A stretch of DNA of 64,000 nt from positions 26,862,034 through 26,926,033 of the forward strand of contig NC_134829.1 in NCBI RefSeq assembly GCF_004210375.1, written 5' to 3'. How positions within the stretch are numbered: position 1 is the stretch's first letter; each line of letters opens with the position of its first letter. Positions 40,301 to 52,300 of the stretch are shown in pieces. Under the pieces are notes generated by a model, which ran no database searches, was not told where the DNA came from, and saw nothing but the letters and a program-made list of their open reading frames with translations. Source of the stretch: Tachypleus tridentatus. Taxonomy: Eukaryota; Arthropoda; Merostomata; Xiphosura; Limulidae. The translations under genes were made by a program, and so were the position numbers.

Positions 40301-43300
40301 TTTCACTGAAATGTTATAGGTATGGTAGGTAAATGATGGTAGTGGTGGTGAGTTTCTGAGCTTTTCTTTCTATCGTGGTATTTTTCAGGAAGTTTTTGAT
40401 GAAGGAGGTTTAACCGTTCTGTTTAGAACTCTCTACGGTCTTTTGGCGTTCTGCTTTGATGGGTGTCTTATCACGAATGTTTTCTGCTCTCTTGCTTAGG
40501 CATTGAATTATGCCACATGTGGGTGGGTTTTCCATATGCAGTTCTGGTTATTTGTCTCGCTTGTTTGCTGATTAGTATGTCAAGAAACGATACTGTTTTG
40601 TTCATGTATTTCCATAGTAAAGTGGATTCTTTTGTCTATAGAAAGGAAATTTTCTAAGAAGGCTGGTAAGTTTCCATGACTGTGGGTCCGTTTTTGTCGT
40701 GCGTGGTAACTCGTGAAGGGGAGGAGAGGATCCTGCTGATCGAGGGGTTCATTCCTAACACACCACTTTGGCCTTGAATTCCTGTGGACGGGCGGCCTTG
40801 GGATGGTCCCGTTGGGTCAGTCAGCTGGTCCACTTGGGCTAGGATCAACCAAGCACCAGTGTTGGATGTTCTCTAAACAGCTGTTGTGAATATTGTATCT
40901 GATGCTGGTGTTTGTGTATGGTGCTCACGAAACCCTGGCATTGCTGCAGTGTCCTTGTTTGATATTCTAGTGCTTCTCCTCGTAGGGTTAGTGCGCGCTA
41001 AAACATTTTTTTTAAATTATGTATCCTCTAAATAAAGTCTACAGGTAAACGACCACGCCTTGAAGATTCTGAGCAGTAATCTTCAACCTCTGTAACACCT
41101 GTACCTCATTTTCTTATTACATTCTTTCTAAGACAAATCTTAAGAGCAAATGTATCCATTTCTTATGCAGAAGGGACTGGAGGGACTTGTTGGATCTCCA
41201 AAGTCAGTCAGAAAGCTTTGAGCTAGTGACACATTGATGGAAACATTCACATCTAAACATACTGAACTCCGTTTACATTCAAAAGCGATTGGGGATATAA
41301 CCATTGAGATTACACCCCATGCTACTTTGAATTCGTCACGAGGTGTCGTTGAGAGGGATTTGAATAACATCCCTGAGTTGAGATTTTCAGATTTTCTTCA
41401 CGCAGAGTTTCTGCAGAGAGGCTTGTCTCCACTCGCAAAGATGGAATTACAATGTCGACCAATATCCTTATTTTAACATGTACATCACTGCATCTACATG
41501 CCATCATCAAGGCAGGTTATCTTAACTGCAAGGTGCAATCATACATTCCAAACCCTCTTTGATTTTTCTAGTGTTAGCAGTTTGATCAATCAAAGACATC
41601 ATGTCGTGGTTCCTTGAGCTGTGATTCTTGTGATGGCAAGGACCACAATGCCTATTAGTGTAAAAACGGACCCTCATTGCATCAATTGTAATGGCTGTCA
41701 TTCATTCCAATTTCGTTCTTGTGGTTGGAAGAAAAAGAGGTGCAGTGTTTGAAGATTATTCAAAACATTACTTACCTTGAGGCTCGCAAGTTGCTGTCCA
41801 CCGCTTCATCTTGCACATATGCTGCAGCACTTCATTCCTCTACAGTGTGAGTCCAAAAGAATCGTTGTCAAATTAAGTGAAAAGTCTTTTGACATCCATG
41901 ATTAAAAAAGTTGATGAATCAACTTCAACACCCATCTCTGTCTCTAACATTTTTTCCCAGCAAACCCCACGATCCACTTCCTTTGGTTCTGGTTACGGGC
42001 ATTTCCTCGGGTACACCTTCTTCTCCCGCCCCAATATTCAAAACGATCATTTGTTCACGTCCTCAGTCGCTGGAATCCTTTTCTAACGACAAAGACCTGC
42101 CCAATTGTCATCAAGGTAGCACCCTCGAATAAAGAAGAAAGACATAGTCGAAAACAGACGGACTCTCTCCACCCAATTCGCCTACACAAATAAAAATGAT
42201 CACCTTGATGCATTGGAACTGTTGAGGTTTACGTTCTAATCTGGATGACATCAAAGCACTTATTGCTTCCTACCATCCTCTGTCTTTCCTTACAGAGAAC
42301 ATTTCTAAAACCTGCTGATATAGTTATCTTTCAGCAGTTTTCTTTGTACAGAAATGACAAGCTGTGTGATTGATGAATACATGGAGTGGCACTGTTGGTT
42401 AATCGGCGCGTGTCCACCCTGCCTTTGCCACTCGACACACCCTTGAAGGCCATAGCCATCCGTGTTTCCTTTGGTCGTACCACCACTGTTTCAGACCTAT
42501 GGTCAATCAGACCTTGATGCTCTTATTGAATAGTTACTGTCTCCCTTTTTAATTCTGGGAGACTTTAATGGACATAATTCCCTCTGGGGTGGTTATGATA
42601 ATTATGGAATGGGTCGCTATACGGAGCAAATGCTCTCTGATCACAACCTTTCTTTTCAGTATTGGTGTTTATACTTATTTTCATGTATTGCCTTTACTGC
42701 TATTGATTTCTCACTGTGCTCCCCTTCATTATTCTCCCACTTTTCATGGATTGACAATAACCCACGAGATAGTGATCATTCTCGTATAATTTTGAGAGAC
42801 TGGCCGTGGCCGATGTTACCCGACCCATGGTCACCGGTGGAAACTGGATCGAGTCATCTGGCCTTTTTTACTGCTCTTGCAGAACTTGATCCTGCTATCA
42901 GTAGACGATTGCCTGGCAGTGGTAAGTGACTATTATACAGGTAGCTGCTCAATGTATTCCTAAACCTCGACACGTTTTCTACGATATTTTCGTCTGGGGC
43001 AGAATCCTATCTGCCACATGGCACAGAAGGCTCAAAAATGGGGCCTGGGATACTTTTCGTAGGTATCCCACACTATCAAACTGCATTGCTTTCCAGCACA
43101 TGCTCGGTGGGTAAGACGTGAAAGCTAGAAGGAATCTTGGATTAAGTTCACAACCAGCATGTCTTCTATTATCAGTTTCAAAGCCATATCGGACAAGATT
43201 CGAAAGGTCAGTAGGAAATATAATTCTATTCCCCTCTCGATGACGAGGAAGTAGCTGATACCCGGAACATTGCCGATACTCTAGATGAAAGCTTTTGCGG

Positions 43301-46300
43301 GGTATCTAGCACTTCTGCTTCATCCTCCACCTTCTCAGCCATCAAGACTTGGGCAAAGCAATCATATCTTTCCCTTCGAGCTGATTGTCTCTGACAGTAA
43401 TCGCCCCTTTACTCTTGTGGAACTCAAACTGGCCTTTCATTGGTCTGGCATTACACTGGTTGGACCTGATGATGTCACACTGCAAGATGCTGCGCCATAT
43501 ATGTCCTGCTTTTCTTACTATTCTTCTGATTGTTTTTAACGTGCTCTAGCAAGAGAATGTTTTCCTGATGCCTGGCTTGAGGCTATTGTCCTACCTTTCT
43601 CTAAGCTTGGGAAGGATTCCAAGATCCTTTCAAACTACCGTACAATTGCTTTGATGAGCTGTCTCTGTAAGATATTGAGAGGATGGTTAACACTCGTCTC
43701 GTTTTGTTCCTCAAATTAAACAACCTCCTCTCATCAACCCAGTGTGAGTTCTGACAACAACTCAACCATGGACCATCTGATTCAACTTAACTTCAATCGG
43801 AAAAATCTTTCTCAAGTGACAATATTTTGTGTCTGTACTCTTTGACCTTCAGAAGGCTTATAATACTACATGGAGGTATGGCATTTTAAAAGACTTCACT
43901 CGTGGATTGGAGGCCAGTTACACACTTTGGTAGAGAATGTTATAAAGGACATGTAATTCGAAGTCTGTATGGGCCTGACTCTTTCATGTTCTTTTCTACA
44001 GGAACTTGGAGTTTCTCATAGCTGTGTCTCGAGTGTCACTTTTCAGTGTGAAAATTAATGCTATCACTGCACAACTTCCTCGCACCACTGCACATCTCGT
44101 GTCAGTCGTCGAGCATGAGGTTTATCGATCAGCAGCTTCAGACTGTCCTCAATCGTTTATTGGAGTGTACTACAGCAAACGGTGATGAACGAGAAAACCC
44201 ACTCGTAAAACCGTTTGCTGTAGTGAAAAATATATATGTAGAAACGGCTGGTTTGGATTGAGAAAGATTTTTATGTAAAGGAGCGACCGAAGAAGGTCAA
44301 ATCGTTGTTTGCTTTTCTGCATAAAACACTTTTCAATCCAAACCAGCCGTTTTTACATATTTTTTTACTAGAGCAAACGGTTTTACCTTTTTTTCTGTAA
44401 AACTGCTTCCATGCACTTTTGCTACCAACGGCAGAGTTCTTGGGGCTAATCTTTGACCTTCGTTCTACACATCAAGCAACTATGCGTTAAGTGCACAAGG
44501 GCACTGAACATCTTCCATTTCCTCTTTCTCTTGCAGAGTGGATTGACGTTCTGGACTAAATATCTATCGTGCCCTCTTTCTATCCAAGTTGAACTTTGGG
44601 TCTGTGATCCATGGTTCTGCCATTACCTCGAGCTTTGGCTTTGCACGGTGCTTTCTATACTTCTTTAGTCCAGAGTTGAACACAGTCTCATGAACCTCCT
44701 TTGCACCTCTGCCGTTTGCAACTGTCTTTACTATATGCTTCGAAACTTCGTTCCTTACTAAAGCATCCCATCTGTGGTTGTGTTTTCCTTACTTGGTGGG
44801 CCATGTTTTTTCAGAACAGACGATCTTCCATTGCTCCTTTTGGCCGACATATCTAGTCCCAGCTGGCTGTGTTGGGTCTATCCTTGGATGACATTGCTGT
44901 GACCTTTCTTGAAGCCTTCTGAAGAAGGCTGATAGTCCGATAGAAAGTATTGTTTTCTATTTGATATCCTTCTATTTCCATTTATATTGATGGTTTGAAA
45001 TCAGGTTACTTTGTAGGCTCTGCCATGATCTGTTGTAGTTTGGTGGTTGCACTCAGAATCCCCTCTGAAGTTCTTGTGTTCAGTGTCGAATTACATGCCA
45101 TGACACACTTTTCTAGCTGAAACCTTCTATTGTTCTTTTGCCGTCTTGTTTCCGTAAAGATCGGAAGGTGGAACTTGTCCTAACTAGACTACGCACTAAT
45201 CAGTTTTTAACACACCGTTTTCTTTTCTCTGGAACTGCTTCACCAGAGAGTGGCCTTTGTGACACTCAAGGCATAATGGTCTACATTTTAGAGTGCTGTC
45301 GTTACATGCTTTTACCATGGGCTTATCCCGAGTGCTGGACACTGTCCATCTTACTTGTGTATTTAAATATTTATGGGCCGTTCGCATTTATAATTTTGTC
45401 TTTTATTCGCAATTTAGTCATTGTTTTATCTTAATTTTAATTCGTTTTACAGCTTATAATGATTTTACTCTTATTTTTTACGAGTTTGGCACAGATAGCC
45501 AAATTGCTTTGCGCCAATAAATGTCAGACAGCTGACCTTTTTTGATTAAAAATATTTTTTCTTAAATAGGCACCTTGATGAATCTACTACCAGTTTGGGC
45601 ACTTTTTCGTATTCTAACGAATTAAACATATTGAACTTGGACATAGGTGAATTCGACTACTCTCCAAGTTATAAGGACATAACTGATGCGAAACTTCACC
45701 ATGTTCTGTGCGATTCGATATTCAAACCCGTCCAAAAGGTAAGGAAGAAAACGAAACCTTGTAGAATGTTCAATACGAACAAGTTGACGAAGTTAAAGGG
45801 CCCAGCGTGGCCAGGTGGGTTAAAGCGTTCGACTCGTAAACTGAGGGTCTCAGATTTGAATCCTCGTCGCACCAAACGTGCTTATCATTTTAGCCGTGGG
45901 GGCGTTATTAATGTGACGGTCAATCCCACTATTCGTTGGTAAAAGAGTAGCTCCAGAGTTGGCGGTGGGTAGTGATGACTAGCTGCCTTCCCTCTAGTTT
46001 TATACTGCTAATTTAAGGACGGCTATCCCAGATAGCCCTCGAGTAGCTTTTCATGAAATTCAAAAACGAACAAACAAACGAAGTTAAGGCGAAACACAGT
46101 GATAGGCAAGTTTCTGGTGCCTATTACAATAACAGCATTCCAGATTACAGTTGAAAGGCAGGATCTCTGTTAATTATGCGTTCGCTGCTGCCTCAGTTTA
46201 AAAATGTCATCCTTTCCTTTTCTGAAAGTCGTCTAACATCGACTGGTAATTGGTGCGTGTTGCAGATTTCGTTCTGGCTATCTTCCTAGAGGCACTTAAC

Positions 46301-49300
46301 GATTCGTAGTCTTTGTTATTGTTTGAGATGGTAGTATTTTAGATCCAAAGTTACTGGAAGCGTTAATCCTGCATGGACTACCTTGAAGTGATGTCCTTAT
46401 ATTGGTAATAAATATATATCAGATTACTTTAAATAGTACTTTAAAGACGACATAACATATTTAGTGTAATGGGTGACATTATTAAAGTTTGAAACTTGCA
46501 TCTACCAGTTAGCTAAAGTTAATCTACCTTTAACAGTAGGCAGGCTATTTTCAAAGGTCAGAAGTTAAATAATTTTCCATGGGTGTGAAAATCTTAACAT
46601 TTACAGTAAACTAGTAGATATTTGTCCAAGAAAAACTAATTTTGGTGCTTAGTTCATGTGTGTTTCTGTGTTGTATAATACTAGATATTTAATGATCCTA
46701 CTTGAATGGTTAAAATCTAGCGATCTTTGTTTCTTGGCTTCATATTAGGCATTCATTTTGCACGACATTATTCTAAGTAGACATATAAACAAAAGTAGGT
46801 AGCAGGAAAAAGTCTTGTCGACCTGTACAGATCGTACTTGGTCATTCTTATTGAAGAAGGTTTGTGTTTTTGAATTTCGCGCAAAGCTACACGAGGGCTA
46901 TCTGTGACAGCCGTCCCTAACTTAGCAGTGCAAGACTAGAAGGAAAGGCAGCTAGTCATCATCACCCACCGTTTTCCATGACTGTATTAATGAAGTTCTG
47001 ATTTCCTGAACTAATTTAAGGAAAGTCATACAGTGCTAACAATTACATTTATGCATTTGTGTTAATGTAAAAAAAAAAAAAAAATGGAACTAGGGATCTT
47101 GGGCCCTTGACCCTTAGTCCATTTTACTAATATGACCCTGTGATTGCTGTAAAGTGATTCTCACTTAGAAGAGTAACATTTAAATACGATTAGAGTATCC
47201 TAACATTTGGTGATAGGTGCTATTGACGAATTTCCTTCGCTCTAATTTATTAATTGAAAATTAGAGACAGCTGTTGTAGGAAACCTTTGTGTAGCTTTCC
47301 GCCGATCTTCAAACGCAACAGTAATTTTGACCATTTGTTTATGATAGAAAACACTGCAACGCCATTGGTTTCCTTTCCACACCTCTTGATACTCTGTGTT
47401 GTTGAATGCAGATTCTATATTATAACGGTTTAAAATGAACATATTAACTAATGTCATGTTGTTCTAGCGATGTATAAAAAGTAACATCTGTGGTTCAAAG
47501 ACAAAGAACGGCTGTTAAATGATTTTACGTAATACACCCCATTTCTTGACATGAAGTATAAATATATAACAGTAAAGTGATTTACGCCTAACCATGTTTT
47601 ATTAAACAGTTAACACAACAGTTACTAAAGCTGTAGGAAAGAGGTGATGTGTGAAACATAAGCTAATCAAAACGTCACGTTTCAAGTGGAAGAATTATTT
47701 TTTGTCTTTTCTCAGAGTGAAAGTAAACTTTTCAAGTTCCTCCTTGTTCTTGAATGGCTGGTAAAAGTCGCTTTTTTTTTTTTAGGAATGGGAAGGTATT
47801 TCTTAGTAGGTAACTGAGAGTACGTTTACAAATAAAAATGCGCTTTTAAAACAGAACGGAAGTACGGTGATTGAAAAATATTTAACTTCAATATATTGGA
47901 TAAGGTTAAAATTACCGACGGAGTCCATTCGACTGAATTCTTATTAACACTTCAAGATTCTTAGTACTTGCTTGTTGAATTTCGCGCAATAATACTTGAG
48001 GGTTATCTACGCTAGCTGTTCCAAATTTAAAAAAATTGTAGACAAGCTAGTCAACATCACCTATCTACTCTGAGGTTACAGTAATGGAATTACACTTCAT
48101 ATGATAACACCCCCACCGCTGAAAGGGACGAGCATGCTCAGTGGTGGGATTCAAACCTGCGACCTGCAATTTGCGAGTCGAGTGCCTTAACCATCATGCC
48201 ATGACATGCCCTTTTATCTGTGCACTAAACTTCCTGTTGGTACACGACTTGTTTGTTTTTGAATTTCGCGCAAAGCTACACGAGGACAGGCAGCTAGTCA
48301 TCACCACCCACCACTAACTCTTGGGCTACTCTTTTACCAACGAATAGTGGGGTTGAACGACCCTTATAATGTCTCTTATGGCTGAAATGGCGATCATGTT
48401 CAGTAGGAAGGGAATTCAAACCCGCGACCCTCGGATTACGAGTCAAGCGCCCTAACTACTTGGGCTATGCCAAGCCCAACTTTGTTCATTACAAGGTTTA
48501 TGTCCCCAGCTGGTACAGAGGTAAGTCTATGAATTTACAACGCTAAATCAGAGGTTCGATTCCTCCTGTTGACTCAGCCCGATGTGGCTTTGCTATCATA
48601 AAAGAAAGAAAGAATACAAGGTTTATTATAACATTTGAGAGCGAAACAAGTTATAAAAAAACAATAGAAAAGTCTTCGGTATGTGTGCAATAAAAAAAAG
48701 GAGTATTTTAATTCCACTGAGTACTGAAATCTTCTGTGTACTTTATACGGAAGATGAGTATTCTTACTTTTGTTTTTTCCTTTCAAATCTTTGTGCTGAT
48801 CGTTAATCACAGAGAGGACGTAAAATTACGTCAGTACGTTTGGTAGTGAAAGGTATAACGGAAATTCGATATCGTCACAGTTGTATTAACGAGTTAATAG
48901 TATATTACTTAAACTTTTCGATCAGAATTGTTTAAGAATTTGACATGACAAAGAGCCTTTTGGAGAAAGGGTTAACTTTTTTATGGACAGATCGTTGTCC
49001 ATTTCTGTTAATCTGTGATAGTAACTATTTTCTTGTAATAACTTTTAAAGATATTGACCAATTGAACAAGTTGTCAAATTTTGCTTATGCGTAAATGTAT
49101 TTTAAACATTTCAGATATGAATTTATTAAAATATTATGCTACATTAGTCTGTTTTACAGTAGCCAATGATAACAAAAATAACGAAGTTACAGTTAACTTA
49201 TCAAAAAATAAATCAGCTTTTACTTAGTAGTTGCTATTAAAAACTACTGATACAGTCTACTCCCGTTGACTTCATGATCGCTTGACCAACTCTGGGACCA

Positions 49301-52300
49301 AGAAGCGTAGTTTAACTGGGTCACTAGTTACTCTGGTTAATGAATAGGTTAATCCAAGAAAATAATATATGTTCGTAAAATAAATATGGTGCTAAAAAAA
49401 TTAGATCCCAAAACTTAATCCGCTTCAAATCGTAACAGCTGTTGTCAAATATTTTAATATAAACAGCGTCTAAAACATTACTGTTTGTCGTATTTCAGAG
49501 GGCTTGAAGACACCTGGTGTTGAGCGAAAAACTTTAAGTATTGGACATAATAACTATAATTAGGCTGACCTATGATTACACACACTTTTTTATTTTCACT
49601 CAAATTATTATTAAAAATTAAAAATACTTTGGCAATGAACTTATAATAAAACGGCCTTTAACATCCAGATGATGGCCTGGCACAGCCAGGTGGTTAAGGC
49701 ACTCGACTTGTATCTGATGGTTATGGATTCGAATCTGTCATGCCAAACATGCTCACCCTTTCAGCTGTGGAGGCGTTATAAAGTTTGGTCAATCCCACTA
49801 TCCGTTGGTAGGCCTGTCATGGCCAAGCGCATAAGGCGTGCGACTCGTAATCCGAGGGTCGCGGATTCGCGCCCGCGTCAATCCCACTATTCGTTGGTAA
49901 AAGAGTAGCCCAAGAGTTGGCGGTGGGTGGTGATGACTAGCTGCCTTCCCTCTAGTCTTACACTGCTAAATTAGGGACGGCGAGCACATATAGCCCTCGA
50001 GTAGCTTTGTGCGAAATTCCAAACACAAAACAAACAAACTATCCATTGGTAAAAAAAGTAGCCCAAGAGTTGGCGGTGGGTGGTGATGACTAGCTGCCTT
50101 CCCTCTAGTCTTACACTGCAAAACTAGGGACGGCTAGCACAGATAGCCCTCGTGTAGCTTTGCCCGAAATTCAAAACAAACAAACAATAAACAAGTATAT
50201 ACGTAACTTGTTTTCTTGCAAATATTTGCTAGTTAGCTGTTAACCATTTTTTGTCAAGCTACTCAATTTATTTGTTTTACAGTTTTTTACAATCTGTTTA
50301 CCACAAATTTTGTCAAGAAAACAAACTAAAAAACACAGAATAATCGATTTTCGTTTTTTGTGTTGAATGTTTTATTATTTTAAACGAATGTTGGCATACT
50401 TCAGTAACGTCTACATTTTAAAATATCTGTAATAGTTTATATTTCATACACCAGCATGCTTTGTGAGTTTTGGGTCCAAGAATATTATTCTCTGAAGTGA
50501 AAATACATTATGATAATTTTTGTTCTCATTTATTTTATTTTACTCTACAGATTCGGCACTACAGTTGTGATATGATCAACGAAGCTCCTGTGTACCTTCC
50601 TTTTCGTCATAAGTCTCGTATGAAAATTCGTCACATGATAACTAACAGAAACCGAAAGCTGAGAAAAGGACACCGTCAAAACCTAAAGAAAACAATCAAT
50701 GTCTGTAGCGGAACAAAACGAAAACTTATTATAAATGGTAAGCACAAAATAAATTACAAACAAAAAGTTAGTCGTTAAAAAATATATTTTATTTCATGCC
50801 AAATAAAAGTAAACACCAATCAATTATTTTCGGAACATACATTTAAATTACGTACTTAACAAAAGTTGATTTGGTCGAAATTGTGACGTTGGATTTGTAG
50901 AGAATTTCCCAAGTAGAATACGATAGAATGTATTTAGGCATATTTTGGGAGATGGTAGAATGTTTCTAAACGTGTTTAAGCTACCTATTCGTGTGTGTTG
51001 TAAACAACTTGGAAGATTTATTTTCCTTAACCATAGTTTCTCTAACAACTTGTGGTATGGTTTATTTACATAAATCTCGTGCTTCGATAAGAATTAGTTT
51101 TATAAATCCACCTTTGGTGATTTTCTCACTGCATTAACTCGTGTAAACGATTAAGGAAGTTTAGGATTGATTTAAATTTCCAATTTTAGTGAAATTAAAA
51201 TACCTTAAACTGTTCCAATGTAAAAAGACGTGGTCTTCATGTTTTATGTACTAAAAATCTTTCAAACAACTTTTATTCCTATTAGTGAAAAATAACTATC
51301 ATTCTTGTTAGTTAGAAGTAAAACATTTTTAATAAGAATATACCTTGTTAATTAGAGATAAGATAGTAAACCGTAAAACATCGCAGACGAAAGTCTTGAG
51401 CGCACGTGTTAACAATCGAACGTTTGATAGATTTGTACTGTTTACTGATATTTAAACTGTGGACGTAATATAACATGTCAAAAACTGTAGCGAGTTTCAG
51501 CAAAGTAAGGTTAAATTTAAAAAAAAATTGTAAATAGCAACCAAATATTTTTAAAGGTTTTTTTCGTTTTCATGGTGAAACTCTTGTGCGAGCCCGCATG
51601 ATCTGAAATTATACTAGTACAGGACCCTGTTGGTACAATATTCTGTAATAACCAATCAACCGTCTGTGTTACTTTCTTTAGATCCTAAGCAAAACAACGA
51701 AGCTATTTCGAGATTCGAACATTCGATGAGCATCTCAGAATATCTTGAGACAGAGGAATCGTTGAGACATCCAGGAATCAACGTTCGTGAGGAATCAACA
51801 CCAAATGGAGTCGCTTTCGTTGCACATCGTAATTCTGGAAATAACCCGGATGTATCGAGTAAGTTGACCAGAACTGCTACATTTTCTTGTCATCCTTTAT
51901 CCTGCGATTTCTCCAGAACTTTTATAGTATGAACAACTGTATTTTGTATATACTATACGGTGATGATACGTGTGCAAACTGATTAGATCACAAATTCCAC
52001 CTGATGCTCGGAACCTCATTGTATTCTAAAATTTGGAGAATTATTATTAATTTCCTCGTAGATTTAGATATTGTTTTTTTTATCTATTCAATACTAAGTG
52101 GAGGGGAAGCTTGCAGTTCATTGTACTAGTTTCAAGCGTTGGGAATGTATAGCGAATATTTCTTGTCCATCACAGTTTCCAAAACACTTATCGAACGTTG
52201 TGTTTGCTAATAGTTCCCCGACCCTTTAGTGTTCCTCATGTTACTTAGGTAAGTCTTCCCAACATTAGAGTAATATTTTTTCTGTTGGAATCTCTGGTGT

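Larger units (their letters stand above)
39553..45540 (+). mobile_element. Jockey-type LINE, copy B: decayed but spanning leader to 3' end
   Basis: Leader 39553-39647 and 40717-40980 (split by a Penelope-like fragment). Gag about 41140-41860 with zinc-knuckle text [16 protein letters not shown] near 41680 and [12 protein letters not shown] near 41770. Endonuclease near 42180-42760 ([20 protein letters not shown]). RT 43300-44460 with [16 protein letters not shown], in which the motif A DxxKAYD has become N at its last position; the catalytic (F/Y)xDD motif region near 44060-44090 is deleted. RNase H-like [17 protein letters not shown] near 44980 and a downstream [10 protein letters not shown] tail. 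Many stops; dead. Its 3' end lies 50 bp before NHE exon 9. Confidence 0.75.

Noticed and set aside
40654-40848. 64-codon minus frame and other short frames in 39.2-45.5 kb
   Set aside because: Pieces or shadows of the Jockey-type and Penelope-like remnants.
45739-45942. Extension of NHE exon 9 into a 115-codon frame
   Set aside because: A good donor ends the exon at 45738 and the extension translates a SINE.
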